This document shows positions 15,227 through 23,238 of a stretch of 23,828 bases of DNA, piece after piece. The notes under the pieces are model-generated. The model saw only the letters and a list, made by a program, of their open reading frames with translations, made no database searches and was not told where the DNA came from. Every line of letters starts with the position of its first letter. The stretch's first letter is position 1. Origin of the DNA: Candidatus Nitrosopumilus sp. Its GTDB lineage: Archaea; Thermoproteota; Nitrososphaeria; Nitrososphaerales; Nitrosopumilaceae. Where the stretch lies: assembly GCA_013002265.1 (NCBI GenBank), contig JABDKK010000208.1, positions 1 through 23,828 on the forward strand, in the 5' to 3' direction. The translations under genes were made by a program, and so were the position numbers.

Positions 15227-15687
15227 TCAGTCCACCCTACTACTCTACTTAATTCTCCCATTGTTGTGTAATTTGATGGAGATTTTTTAATTTTAGCTTT
15301 TTCAAATTGAATCTTCTTAATTGATTTTAATTCCTTTGGAGAACCAATGTATGTTCTCAATTTTTGGTGTGATGATTTCCCTGATGGTTTTCTATCATAT
15401 GGTAACATACCGCGAATCATTTTTGCAATGATTGTATCTGGCCTTCTTGGATGCACAGGACCATGCTTTGTATTAATCACACTGTTAATTTCTAAAAATT
15501 CCCTGTATTCTTTTATGTGGTTGCTCCTTGTTCCACTCATCATAATCTTTTCACAATTTACAACTGAAACCCTATTTCCCTTTAGCAATAATTTTGCAAC
15601 TTGCGATGATAATCTTCCGGCAATATGATTAGAACCATCTACGACTATGGGTCTGTCTGTTCTTACAACTGTTTCTTGATCAGCCAA
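15223..15687 (-). CDS. rplM: large ribosomal subunit protein uL13
   Basis: This is a structural protein of the 50S subunit. It is recognised by PIVVDGSNHIAGRLSSQVAK near the N-terminus and by the GPVHPRRPDTIIAKMIRGML and PYDRKPSGK segments. I place the start at a TTG (154 residues), which overlaps the eL18 stop by eight bases and has AAGGAG nine bases upstream. An ATG at 15723 would add 12 residues (MNKTQLEKELYC) that are simply the eL18 3' end read in another frame and have no uL13 counterpart. The start is therefore a non-ATG codon decided by the ribosome-binding site. Confidence 0.93.
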   Translation of the reverse strand: MADQETVVRTDRPIVVDGSNHIAGRLSSQVAKLLLKGNRVSVVNCEKIMMSGTRSNHIKEYREFLEINSVINTKHGPVHPRRPDTIIAKMIRGMLPYDRKPSGKSSHQKLRTYIGSPKELKSIKKIQFEKAKIKKSPSNYTTMGELSRVVGWTE

Positions 15688-16027
15688 GCAATACAACTCC
15701 TTTTCCAGTTGGGTTTTGTTCAATCAAATCTCTATAACTGATTAATTTTCCACCATTATCTATGATTTTGTTCGCTGCTGAATTTGATATTGAAAATGAA
15801 CATAATGTGATTTTGTGAGGGATGTTTCCTGTTCCCAGTACCTTGCCTGGAAAGACTACTGTATCGTTTTCCTTTGTCAATTGGGCAATTCTGTTCAAAT
15901 TGATATCTCTTCTTGCAATGGATGGTTTTAGTGCATATTCTGCTAGTTTTGCCCAAATTGGAGCATCATTTTTGGTTGATGCCTTTTTTAGATCCTTGGC
16001 CATGCGTATGACAATTTGATTAGTCAT
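15680..16027 (-). CDS. rpl18e: large ribosomal subunit protein eL18
   Basis: The 115-residue archaeal/eukaryotic-type L18 shows IWAKLAEYALKPSIARRDIN and VVFPGKVLGTGNIPHKITL, the family core. It ends with the usual Gly-rich GKGVVLLG tail. Two starts are possible: ATG at 16027 and ATG at 16003 (MAKDLKK). Two TATA-like boxes in the 45-base gap to rpoD fit one each. It leads the eL18-uL13-uS9 transcript, probably separate from rpoD. Confidence 0.95.
   Translation of the reverse strand: MTNQIVIRMAKDLKKASTKNDAPIWAKLAEYALKPSIARRDINLNRIAQLTKENDTVVFPGKVLGTGNIPHKITLCSFSISNSAANKIIDNGGKLISYRDLIEQNPTGKGVVLLG
15697..15702 (-). promoter_or_regulatory. ribosome-binding site deciding the uL13 start
   Basis: AAGGAG on the minus strand lies nine bases before the TTG at 15687, within the last codons of eL18. 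It favours the TTG over the upstream ATG at 15723. Confidence 0.6.
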
Positions 16028-16050
16028 GTGAATAATGCGGTTTAAAACCC

Positions 16051-16060
16051 AAATATAATG
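16051..16060 (-). promoter_or_regulatory. TATA-like box of the eL18 operon
   Basis: The minus-strand CATTATATTT is centred about 28 bases upstream of the ATG at 16027. A second candidate, GTTTTAAACC, follows 4 to 13 bases downstream and would suit the ATG at 16003. Confidence 0.4.
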
Positions 16061-16072
16061 TGTATGCTTAGT

Positions 16073-16738
16073 TTATTCTTCAATTTGGCTAATCATTTCT
16101 TTGAATTCACCTAATCTGTTACCTACTTCATTTACCCCTGAAATTATAATCTGTTCTGGATTTAGTGCACCTGTTGACTCTACTGTGAGCACTCTTTCAT
16201 CTCCTTTTTCTGTTTCTGTAAGTGTTGATATTGTTGCAGCATTCCATTTTGCATGTTCTGTTCCTCTTCCAAGTCTTGCATAGCATTCAACTTTGATTCT
16301 TTGTCCTGGTGCTAGCTGTACTATTGGAATTTTGTCTGATGTTGGCTTTACTGAATCATCTTCAGAGGATAATTCATTTGATAGAACACTTCTTGTAACA
16401 TCCGAATCTCCAGAATCTAACACTAGCATTACCTTACAGTTAGAACATCCTGATTCACTCTGGCATTCACATTTTGATGGTTCATTAAATCGTGCCAAGT
16501 CTGTTTTTAATGGAATTAATCCTAATCTGTGTGCCAATCCCTCATCTGGTAATACTGAGGTATTTTCTATAATGTCGACTGTATCAATTGCAAAAACTGG
16601 GACTCCATTTAGACATACACGTCTAAGTGCGTTTGCATATTGTAATGGAACATCTTTTAGCTTTATAGCTATTTTTTGATTATCTTTGCTAATTACTTCT
16701 AAGGATGACAAATCTTGAAGAAAATCTTTAAAGTCCAC
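16073..16738 (-). CDS. rpoD: DNA-directed RNA polymerase subunit D (Rpo3)
   Basis: The 221-residue subunit is the homologue of bacterial alpha and eukaryotic Rpb3 and dimerises with subunit L to nucleate polymerase assembly. Typical segments are YANALRRVCLNGVPVFAID at 34-52 and EGLAHRLGLIPLKTD at 66-80. A cysteine loop follows: Cys90, Cys92, Cys98 and Cys101 (CECQSESGCSNC). Its place after the first alpha-like segment matches the zinc loop of eukaryotic Rpb3. The only other cysteines are Cys42 and one in KVECYARLG, so there is no second cluster for the ferredoxin-like Fe-S domain known from Sulfolobus Rpo3, and the protein is correspondingly short. The start is GTG, 27 bases from a TATA-like box. 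Confidence 0.95.
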   Translation of the reverse strand: MDFKDFLQDLSSLEVISKDNQKIAIKLKDVPLQYANALRRVCLNGVPVFAIDTVDIIENTSVLPDEGLAHRLGLIPLKTDLARFNEPSKCECQSESGCSNCKVMLVLDSGDSDVTRSVLSNELSSEDDSVKPTSDKIPIVQLAPGQRIKVECYARLGRGTEHAKWNAATISTLTETEKGDERVLTVESTGALNPEQIIISGVNEVGNRLGEFKEMISQIEE

Positions 16739-16760
16739 ATAAAAATCTAGCTAGTTTTAG

Positions 16761-16770
16761 GTTTAATTAT
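16761..16770 (-). promoter_or_regulatory. TATA-like box of rpoD
   Basis: ATAATTAAAC on the minus strand is centred about 27 bases upstream of the GTG at 16738, supporting that non-ATG start and a leaderless message. Confidence 0.45.
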
Positions 16771-16841
16771 CTGGCTTTTGACAGATTTGATTTTTACTAT
16801 AACCTAAGCCTTTTAGCCTTAATGTTTACTAGTAAATGATC

Positions 16842-16946
16842 TCATGATTTGTAATATACTTGGATACGATATTGAGGCTTTTACACAAGTCATGTTTCAT
16901 CCTTTTGAGAAAGACAATATTAGATCCTATTGCAAACAAATCATGA
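16842..16946. repeat. 11-bp inverted repeat in the rpoD-SBDS gap
   Basis: TCATGATTTGT (16842-16852) and ACAAATCATGA (16936-16946) are exact reverse complements 83 bases apart. The left arm contains the ATG of the 57-residue possible ORF. The distance is long for a terminator stem; the arms could be paired protein-binding sites or the base of a structured RNA. Confidence 0.45.
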
Positions 16947-17017
16947 TGTTTTGTGTAATTCATGCCAATCTGATCTCAAGGGATGAGAGTAACATTAGGG
17001 TTAATGTATTAAATTGA
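16844..17017 (+). CDS. possible 57-residue small ORF
   Basis: An ATG-to-TGA frame encodes MICNILGYDIEAFTQVMFHP followed by a mixed segment with CKQIMMFCVIHANLISRDES. No family is recognised. A weak TATA-like CTTTTAGCC lies about 30 bases upstream. Its TGA overlaps a TTG that opens the next small frame. It may be a real small gene, the remnant of a longer one, or chance. Confidence 0.3.
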   Translation: MICNILGYDIEAFTQVMFHPFEKDNIRSYCKQIMMFCVIHANLISRDESNIRVNVLN

Positions 17018-17115
17018 GAAAAGTAGAGATTGATGTAAAGGATAAGGACTATCTCGATTTTTTATCAATCTGTACTGAAGAAGAATTGTCAGTTGAGGAT
17101 AACTCAAAAATATAA
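17014..17115 (+). CDS. possible 33-residue small ORF
   Basis: The frame opens with TTG overlapping the stop of the 57-residue ORF (TTGA) and encodes a highly charged peptide, RKVEIDVKDKDYLDFLSICT, then an acidic tail (EEELSVEDNSKI). The alternating beta-like VEIDV start followed by a helix looks more protein-like than random. It may be a second small gene or the frameshifted end of the first. Confidence 0.27.
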   Translation: MRKVEIDVKDKDYLDFLSICTEEELSVEDNSKI

Positions 17116-17225
17116 TTCGATATCTTTTGATAACATATAGAAATCGAAAGAAAATGACAAACAGTAAACTGTCTTCTTATACTAACGATTGCAATTGATT
17201 TGTACATACTTGTAATTAATACACA

Positions 17226-17234
17226 GATAAATAG
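17226..17234 (+). promoter_or_regulatory. TATA-like box of the SBDS-exosome operon
   Basis: GATAAATAG is centred about 29 bases before the SBDS ATG and is the best candidate core promoter for the long run of genes that follows. Confidence 0.4.
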
Positions 17235-17258
17235 CAAATTCACATACATACTTTAGAA

Positions 17259-17945
17259 ATGGCCGATGTTACAGTGGTAAGATACTCCTATGAAGGAGAA
17301 AAATTTGAGATTATGGTAAAGCCAGATCCTGCATTGGATTACAAACTGGGTAAGAAAAAAGATCTATCCTCAGTTTTGGTTTCAGATGAAATTTACACTG
17401 ATTCAGGAAAAGGTACTAGACCTTCAAGTGAAAAATTGTTAAAGGCTTTCAAAACTGAAGACCAAATAGAAATTGCACAGATCATTCTTCAAAAGGGTGA
17501 ACTCAATCTTACAACTGATCAAAGACGAAAAATGGTAGAAGATAAGAAAAAACAAACCGTCACATTTATTGCAAAAACCTATGTGGATCCTAGAACTCAT
17601 TTGCCTCATCCTCCATTAAGAGTAGAACAAGCAATGAAGGATGCGCGAATTTCAATTGACCCACACAAAAGCGTAGATGATCAAGTGAAAGATGTGGTAG
17701 AAAAATTGCGTTCTATTATTGCTCTAAAATCAGAGAATCTAAATCTGGAGATAATAGTTCCTGCACAATATGCATCTCAATCATATGCAGTTTTAAAATC
17801 AGTAGGGTCTCTAAAAAAAGAAGAATGGCAAAATAATGGTTCTCTAAAAGCAATACTTGAAATACCCGCTGCAGCAAGGCCAAATGTGATAGACAGATTA
17901 GGCTCTATAACCAAAGGTTCTGCTACAGTTGAGGTAATGAAATAA
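17259..17945 (+). CDS. sbds: SBDS/SDO1-family ribosome maturation protein
   Basis: The 228-residue protein has the three SBDS domains in order: the N-terminal FYSH-like domain (about 1-90, with YSYEGEKFEIMVKPD and the conserved VLVSDEIYTDSGKG), a helical linker domain (about 95-165, with DPRTHLPHPPLRVEQAM) and a ferredoxin-like C-terminal domain. In eukaryotes the family works with the EFL1 GTPase to release eIF6 from 60S subunits. The archaeal protein is inferred to act in large-subunit maturation. Leading the exosome genes is the classical archaeal arrangement. Its stop overlaps the rrp4 ATG by one base (TAATG). Confidence 0.96.
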   Translation: MADVTVVRYSYEGEKFEIMVKPDPALDYKLGKKKDLSSVLVSDEIYTDSGKGTRPSSEKLLKAFKTEDQIEIAQIILQKGELNLTTDQRRKMVEDKKKQTVTFIAKTYVDPRTHLPHPPLRVEQAMKDARISIDPHKSVDDQVKDVVEKLRSIIALKSENLNLEIIVPAQYASQSYAVLKSVGSLKKEEWQNNGSLKAILEIPAAARPNVIDRLGSITKGSATVEVMK

Positions 17946-18624
17946 TGGATAATAAAAGAAAATATGTAATTCCAGGCGATTTAGTGACTACAGGCCCTTT
18001 CAGACCAGAACAAAATGTAATCCTTGATGGAAACAAAATAATTTCCACCACTATAGGAATTTCTGAAATTTATGATGATTCAGTTAAGGTGATCCCGCTA
18101 ACTGGAAAATATATCCCTAAAATTAATGATCTAGTAATTGGTAAAGTAATTTCTCACACATCACTATCCTGGGAATTGGATATCAATTCCTGCTATGTGG
18201 GATTTTTACCAGCACAAGATGTCTTTGGAAGAGATTTTTCTGCTCATGCTGATGAACTAACATCAAAACTGAAGTCCGGAGATCTTGTAGCAGCAAGAAT
18301 TGCAAATTTTGATAGAACGAGAGATCCTTTGATAACTATATCTGATAGAGATTTAGGCAAAATAGACTCTGGAGACTTGGTTAAAATATCGCCAAGTAAA
18401 GTTCCACGTTTAATTGGTAAAAGAGGTACCATGATTCAAACTATAGAGATGGCAACTAATGCTGCAATTACAATTGGTCAAAATGGCTGGGTCGTAGTTG
18501 CATGTGAATCGCCCGAGGGATTATTAAAGGCTAAAAAGGCAATCCAAATGGTCGATGAGAAGGCACATGTTGCAAATTTGACTGATCAAGTGAAAGAAAT
18601 GTTAGAATCAAAAGGTGAATCATA

Positions 18625-18625
<1 letters not shown>
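17945..18625 (+). CDS. rrp4: exosome RNA-binding cap subunit Rrp4
   Basis: The 226-residue protein has an N-terminal beta domain (PGDLVTTGPFRPEQN), an S1 RNA-binding domain (about 60-140, with VIGKVISHTSLSWELDINS) and a KH domain whose GxxG loop is Gly158-Lys-Arg-Gly161 in PRLIGKRGTMIQTIE. It sits on top of the Rrp41-Rrp42 hexameric ring and guides RNA, particularly A-rich substrates, into the pore. It overlaps SBDS and rrp41 by one base on each side, consistent with one translationally coupled operon. No Csl4 or DnaG cap gene is in the window. Confidence 0.96.
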
Positions 18626-19359
<734 letters not shown>

Positions 19360-19361
19360 AG

Positions 19362-20180
19362 ATGACTTCTGTTTCTGTCATTGATGAACTAAAAAAAACC
19401 CAGATTCTTGAATTATTAGAGCAGGGAAAAAGAGTTGATGGAAGAGCTCTGGATGAACCACGAGAAATTTCTATTCAACCAAACGCAATTCCAAAAGCAA
19501 ATGGTTCTGCACGAGTCCGATTAGGTGAAACAGAAGTTGTATGTGGAGTAAAAATCCAACCCGATAGACCATTCCCAGACATGGGTGACAAGGGTATCTT
19601 CATTTGTACTGCTGAATTATTGCCACTTTCACATCCTACAGTTGAAACAGGACCTCCAGGTCCAGATGTAATTGAATTGGCAAGAGTTGTTGATAGAGGA
19701 ATTAGAGAGAGTCACATGATAGACGTGTCTCAATTAGTTATTGAAAAAGACAAATCTGTTGTAGGTGTATTTGCTGATAATGTAGTAGTTGATTATGATG
19801 GAAATCTCTTTGATGCATGCTCTTATGCTGCTACTGCTGCTTTACTATCTTCCAAATCTCCTAAATGGAATATGGTGGATGATATTCCAACAGTTGTAGA
19901 AGGAGAAGAGCAACCAGTTCCAATTACAACAATTCCAGTATCTGTAACTATGGGAAAAATTGGAAGTCACATCATAGTTGATCCAAATGGTGATGAATGG
20001 GATAGCATGGATGCACGAGTTACCATAACTACTGATTCTGATGGAAACATCTGCGCTTTGCAAAAAGGTGGAAGTGATGGATTTACATTAGATGAAATTG
20101 TCAAATGTGGAGAAATTTCGGTTAGAGTAGGCGCAAAAATTAGAGAAAAATTAAAAGAAGCCCAAAAGGCAGGTCAATAA
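19362..20180 (+). CDS. rrp42: exosome ring subunit Rrp42
   Basis: The 272-residue RNase PH-fold partner of Rrp41 forms alternating dimers in the hexameric ring. Family segments include ILELLEQGKRVDGRALDEPR at the N-terminus, NGSARVRLGETEVVCGVKIQ and FDACSYAATAALLSSK. In characterised archaeal exosomes Rrp42 is itself inactive but shapes the active site and binds RNA. Here too the acidic catalytic motif of Rrp41 has no counterpart. A GGAGGGG site lies just upstream. It is followed one base later by the ribosomal protein eL43 gene. Confidence 0.96.
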   Translation: MTSVSVIDELKKTQILELLEQGKRVDGRALDEPREISIQPNAIPKANGSARVRLGETEVVCGVKIQPDRPFPDMGDKGIFICTAELLPLSHPTVETGPPGPDVIELARVVDRGIRESHMIDVSQLVIEKDKSVVGVFADNVVVDYDGNLFDACSYAATAALLSSKSPKWNMVDDIPTVVEGEEQPVPITTIPVSVTMGKIGSHIIVDPNGDEWDSMDARVTITTDSDGNICALQKGGSDGFTLDEIVKCGEISVRVGAKIREKLKEAQKAGQ

Positions 20181-20181
20181 A

Positions 20182-20394
20182 ATGGCAAAGGCAAAAAAAT
20201 CACTCAAAGGCTTAGGTGCAAGATATGGAATCAAGCTAAGAAAACAATACACAAAAATTCACTTACAACTAAAAGAAAAAAGAACTTGTCCTGAATGTGG
20301 CTCAAAAACCTTCGGCAGAGACGCTGTTGGAATTTGGTCATGCAAAAAATGCAGCTTTAAAGTAGCTGGAACTGCATATGACATTAAACTTTAG
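20182..20394 (+). CDS. rpl37ae: large ribosomal subunit protein eL43 (L37Ae)
   Basis: The 70-residue basic protein carries a C4 zinc ribbon: Cys36 and Cys39 (CPECGSKTFGRDAVG), then Cys54 and Cys57 (WSCKKC). The lysine-rich N-terminus (AKAKKSLKGLGARYGIKLRK) binds rRNA. Placement directly after the exosome genes is conserved in archaea. The last 17 bases overlap the pcc1 gene. Confidence 0.95.
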   Translation: MAKAKKSLKGLGARYGIKLRKQYTKIHLQLKEKRTCPECGSKTFGRDAVGIWSCKKCSFKVAGTAYDIKL

Positions 20395-20623
20395 TGCAAA
20401 AATTACAATCGATGCTAAAGAAAAGACAAAAGCAATTTTTGATTCTGTGAATACTGACAATGATTTTTATCCTGAAAATCCCGTAAAAACAAAAATCCAT
20501 TTTACAGATAAGATTGTAATTTCAGTTGAATCTGAACATTTGCCTCATTTGAGAGCAAACCTAAATTCTACACTTAGATTGATTCAGGCAAGCTACAATT
20601 CTATAGAATCGGTAAAGATATAA
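20378..20623 (+). CDS. pcc1: KEOPS complex subunit Pcc1
   Basis: The 81-residue protein has the compact Pcc1 fold: a first strand (NFSAKITIDA), a helix with KTKAIFDSVNTDNDF, two strands (TKIHFTDKIVISVES) and a long helix with LRANLNSTLRLIQASYNSIE. Pcc1 dimerises within KEOPS, which with Kae1, Bud32 and Cgi121 makes the t6A modification at position 37 of ANN-decoding tRNAs. The ATG lies inside the end of eL43, so translation is probably coupled. None of the other KEOPS genes is in the window. Confidence 0.88.
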   Translation: MTLNFSAKITIDAKEKTKAIFDSVNTDNDFYPENPVKTKIHFTDKIVISVESEHLPHLRANLNSTLRLIQASYNSIESVKI

Positions 20624-20646
20624 TGAAATAAATTTTCTGAGTAAAC

Positions 20647-21033
20647 ATGTCATCACCACAAATGCCACCATGGCTTCAAGAACAAATAATGAAACTGCAA
20701 CAATCTCAGCAAAATCTCCAGTCAATCATGAGCCAAAAACAGCATCTAGAGATGGAAAAAGCAGAAACTCAAAAGGCACTTGAGGAATTAAAAAAAGTCA
20801 CAGATGGTGATTCCGTGTTCAAGCATGCAGGAACTGTTTTGATAAAATCCACAAAACAAGAACTCATTGACGAATTAGAAGAAAGACATGAGATGGCCAA
20901 AACACGTGGAACTGTTTTAGAAAAACAAGAAATTCGTGTAAAAGAAGCTCTAAAGGAACAAGAAACAAAAATTACTGAAATGATGAAATCCGGACCTCAA
21001 AGCCCCCCTGAAGAAGACAATCCTAGAAAATAA
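20647..21033 (+). CDS. pfdB: prefoldin subunit beta
   Basis: The 128-residue protein is a small coiled-coil chaperone subunit. The two long heptad helices are visible at about 8-50 (LQEQIMKLQQSQQNLQSIMS onward) and 78-118 (ELIDELEERHEMAKTRGTVL onward). They are joined by the beta-hairpin region DSVFKHAGTVLIKSTKQ. It assembles with the alpha subunit into a hexamer that hands unfolded proteins to the thermosome. The C-terminus (SGPQSPPEEDNPRK) is a disordered acidic tail. An AGATATAATG sequence at the end of pcc1 may give it an extra promoter. Confidence 0.93.
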   Translation: MSSPQMPPWLQEQIMKLQQSQQNLQSIMSQKQHLEMEKAETQKALEELKKVTDGDSVFKHAGTVLIKSTKQELIDELEERHEMAKTRGTVLEKQEIRVKEALKEQETKITEMMKSGPQSPPEEDNPRK

Positions 21034-21050
21034 TTCCTAATTTCAAATAA

Positions 21051-21060
21051 GATATTAAGA
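21051..21060 (+). promoter_or_regulatory. TATA-like box of the XPF gene
   Basis: GATATTAAGA is centred about 26 bases before the GTG at 21081, supporting that non-ATG start and a promoter separate from the exosome operon. Confidence 0.4.
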
Positions 21061-21080
21061 ATTCATTACATCTATTATTT

Positions 21081-21761
21081 GTGAAATTAGAAAATCTAAG
21101 AATTGTAGTTGATGAACGAGAACGCAAGAGTGGAATTCCCGAACTTTTAAAATCAGTTGGTCTGAACATTGAGATGAAAACTCTTCCAATAGGCGATTAT
21201 ATTGTGGCACCTGAAACGGTAGTTGAGCGGAAAAGCTTGCGTGATCTTATGGCATCTGTTTTTGATGGTAGATTATTTGATCAGTGCTCTAGACTAAAAG
21301 AGCACTTTGAAAATCCTGTAGTTTTAATGGAAGGCAATGTTGATGAAATTGAAGAGATTGCAGACAATCCTTTGATTTTCTATGGTGCAATTTCCACTGT
21401 AGTTCTTGATTTTAAGATTCCCGTAATTCCAACTCCAAGTGCAACCCATACTGCAAAATTGCTTGTATCCATGTGCTCTAGAAAAGACTCACACAAGGGA
21501 CCGTATCTTAAAAAAATAAAAAAATCTTCTGATTTGGAACGACAACAATTATCTTCTCTTTGTAGTTTGCCTGGGATTGGTGAAAAATTTGCAGTCAGAA
21601 TGCTTGAAAAATTTGGCACGCCTCTAAATGTATTTACTGCAACAACAACAGAACTTGGAAAAATTGAAGGACTTGGAGAAGCAAGAGCCAAAAAAATCAA
21701 AAAAATGCTAGATACTAAAAGTAAACACTTAAAAATTTCAAACCAAACTACGCTGTCTTAA
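21081..21761 (+). CDS. xpf: XPF/ERCC4-family structure-specific endonuclease (short form)
   Basis: The 226-residue nuclease lacks the helicase domain of euryarchaeal Hef and eukaryotic XPF, like the crenarchaeal short XPF. The ERCC4 active site is complete: VDERER at 10-15, GDY at 38-40, ERK at 49-51 and Asp55, fitting GDXn-ERKx3D. Two helix-hairpin-helix units follow at about 155-212 (LCSLPGIGEKFAVRML, KIEGLGEARAKKIKKML). It should cut 3'-flap and fork structures in DNA repair. Crenarchaeal relatives need the PCNA clamp; here the protein ends in Gln222-Thr-Thr-Leu225, at best a minimal clamp-binding motif. The start is GTG, and there is no ATG nearby. Confidence 0.92.
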   Translation: MKLENLRIVVDERERKSGIPELLKSVGLNIEMKTLPIGDYIVAPETVVERKSLRDLMASVFDGRLFDQCSRLKEHFENPVVLMEGNVDEIEEIADNPLIFYGAISTVVLDFKIPVIPTPSATHTAKLLVSMCSRKDSHKGPYLKKIKKSSDLERQQLSSLCSLPGIGEKFAVRMLEKFGTPLNVFTATTTELGKIEGLGEARAKKIKKMLDTKSKHLKISNQTTLS

Positions 21762-21782
21762 TCTTGACATGATTATTATTGG

Positions 21783-21812
21783 AAATAACCATGTGTTTCT
21801 TTGTTGTTATTT
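21783..21812. repeat. 7-bp inverted repeat between convergent xpf and nob1
   Basis: AAATAAC (21783-21789) and GTTATTT (21806-21812) form a 7-base stem with a 16-base loop in the 76-base convergent gap. GGATTTTTAAG follows on the plus strand, so it may contribute to termination of xpf transcription. Confidence 0.3.
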
Positions 21813-21837
21813 GGATTTTTAAGAATATCTTATTGAC

Positions 21838-22344
21838 TTATTCATTGAGTGGAACAGAAAGTGATTTGCCCTTGAGTAATTTTCTTTTTAGTGGTGTTCC
21901 ACACATTGGGCATTCTTTACCTTTGGTGTGATTTGTTCTACAGCCTGGACAATAGTGAACCCACACACCCACATCTTCAATCCCTCTGGTCATAATTGGA
22001 GATATTTTTAATCCCAGATTTCTTCCAACATTTGAAATGGCAAAATCATCACTAATTATCTCACCATTTGTTTCAATACATAGAGCAATAATTGAAATAT
22101 CTTGTTTTGATAGTTGCTGAAAGTCTCCTGTATCCTTTGCTGCCTTTATTGCTGCATCTGTTGATTCTTTACTTGGTTCTCTGATCTTTAGCCTATTGGT
22201 TTCAAGTAAAGTTCCTAGGACACCTTGGTTTTTCTTTATGTGTTTGATTTCATCATATACTTGCGATGTAGTATAACAATCACTGTCTGATCTAAACGGC
22301 ACACCTGCATAAAATGCACTGGCATCTAAAATTCTAAAATCCAA
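21838..22344 (-). CDS. nob1: Nob1-type rRNA endonuclease (PIN domain plus zinc ribbon)
   Basis: The 168-residue protein starts with a PIN domain whose acidic residues are Asp7 (LDASAFYAG), Asp82 (QDISIIALC) and Asp99-Asp100 (IISDDFAI). It ends with a zinc ribbon: Cys132 and Cys135 (YCPGC), Cys145 and Cys148 (CPMCG). This is the archaeal Nob1 layout; the enzyme cleaves the 3' end of pre-16S rRNA in late small-subunit maturation. The start is TTG, overlapping the nadK stop by 11 bases, so the two genes are one transcript. It converges on xpf. A general PIN toxin is unlikely given the ribbon. Confidence 0.93.
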   Translation of the reverse strand: MDFRILDASAFYAGVPFRSDSDCYTTSQVYDEIKHIKKNQGVLGTLLETNRLKIREPSKESTDAAIKAAKDTGDFQQLSKQDISIIALCIETNGEIISDDFAISNVGRNLGLKISPIMTRGIEDVGVWVHYCPGCRTNHTKGKECPMCGTPLKRKLLKGKSLSVPLNE

Positions 22345-23149
22345 GTTTGCTCATCTGTCTTAGTCCTCGTTTCTTTAATCTAACAAAGACTGCTGGCTTA
22401 TTATATTTTTTAATAATAATTGGTTCTTCATATCCTACTGTCTTTACAACTTGTGCATCCATTACAATGTTGCAATCATGCGAAGAGATGATCTCTATCT
22501 TTTCATCTGGAACAACAATTGATTCAAGTCTATAGACTGGAGCAACAGGTGTAATAATTAACACATCTAGACTTTCATGTAAAATTGGACCTCCCAATGA
22601 AAATGAGTGTCCTGTTGAACCACTTGGAGTAGCAATAATTACGCCATCCATTTTTTGCTTTACTGTGTCATTTTGAAATTTTATTTCAATTTCAGCTGTT
22701 TTTGTCAAATTTGCTCTGCTAATGTAAATCTCATTTAAGGCAGGAGGGAATTCTTTTCCACCACACGTAGCTGTAACTCTTGTTCTTTTATCTAAGAAAA
22801 ATTTGCCATTTTCGATTTGATTTAACGCATCATCAATTTCTCCAAATGTTATCTCAGATAAAATTCCTCTATTTCCTCCAACATTGATTGTTAGGAGGGG
22901 TGTCTCATTTTGGAGATTTCTAAATACTCTCAAGGTGGTACCATCTCCACCCAAAGTGATGACCAGATCTAACCTTATTTTTTTTAATTCTTCTAGCGCC
23001 TCTAACTTTTTTGCTCCTTGAACATCAATTGGAGAAATTGTATAGACTGTAGATTTTTTTGCTAACAATTTTTTTGAAACTTCTCTTGCAGCCTTCTCTG
23101 ACTCTTTGGATCCTACTTTACTTACAACTGCAACTTTCTGAAGTTTCAA
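22334..23149 (-). CDS. nadK: NAD kinase
   Basis: The 271-residue kinase makes NADP from NAD with ATP or polyphosphate. The nucleotide motif is Gly67-Gly-Asp-Gly70 in VITLGGDGTTLRVFRN, followed by NVGGNRGILSEI and the second conserved segment GVIIATPSGSTGHSFSLGGP. All landmarks are intact. The C-terminus ends in a basic LKKRGLRQMSK stretch. The start is TTG, supported by TTTTTATG centred about 28 bases upstream and the absence of an in-frame ATG nearby. It leads the two-gene transcript with nob1 and is divergent from the sulfurtransferase gene. Confidence 0.94.
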   Translation of the reverse strand: MKLQKVAVVSKVGSKESEKAAREVSKKLLAKKSTVYTISPIDVQGAKKLEALEELKKIRLDLVITLGGDGTTLRVFRNLQNETPLLTINVGGNRGILSEITFGEIDDALNQIENGKFFLDKRTRVTATCGGKEFPPALNEIYISRANLTKTAEIEIKFQNDTVKQKMDGVIIATPSGSTGHSFSLGGPILHESLDVLIITPVAPVYRLESIVVPDEKIEIISSHDCNIVMDAQVVKTVGYEEPIIIKKYNKPAVFVRLKKRGLRQMSKLGF

Positions 23150-23172
23150 GCAGTTCTTCTGAATACTATTAA

Positions 23173-23180
23173 CATAAAAA
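23173..23180 (-). promoter_or_regulatory. TATA-like box of nadK-nob1
   Basis: The minus-strand TTTTTATG is centred about 28 bases upstream of the TTG at 23149. Confidence 0.4.
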
Positions 23181-23207
23181 TGATATTTTTAGAGAAATTG
23201 CAAAAAC

Positions 23208-23217
23208 AATTAAGTAT
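23208..23217 (+). promoter_or_regulatory. TATA-like box of the sulfurtransferase gene
   Basis: AATTAAGTAT is centred about 27 bases before the ATG at 23239. The more TATA-like TTTTTATAAAA at 23227-23237 is too close to the start to be the core promoter. Confidence 0.4.
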
Positions 23218-23238
23218 GAAAGCATGTTTTTATAAAAT

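Larger units (their letters stand above)
16739..17258. other. 520-base gap between rpoD and the SBDS-exosome operon
   Basis: This is the only long stretch without a convincing gene. It holds the rpoD core promoter at its left end, two short overlapping plus-strand ORFs, an 11-base inverted repeat and the SBDS core promoter at its right end. I found no tRNA-like T-loop sequence, no rRNA fragment, no CRISPR-like repeat series and no transposase remnant. Confidence 0.6.

Noticed and set aside
17049..17249. Minus-strand 66-codon frame in the rpoD-SBDS gap
   Set aside because: Its hydrophobic, Ile/Ser/Cys-rich product looks like the complement of AT-rich DNA, it overlaps the SBDS promoter, and it has no matching TATA-like box at a good distance.
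21838..22344. PIN-domain toxin of a toxin-antitoxin pair
   Set aside because: The C-terminal C4 zinc ribbon and full Nob1 layout identify a ribosome biogenesis nuclease, and its partner in the transcript is NAD kinase, not an antitoxin.
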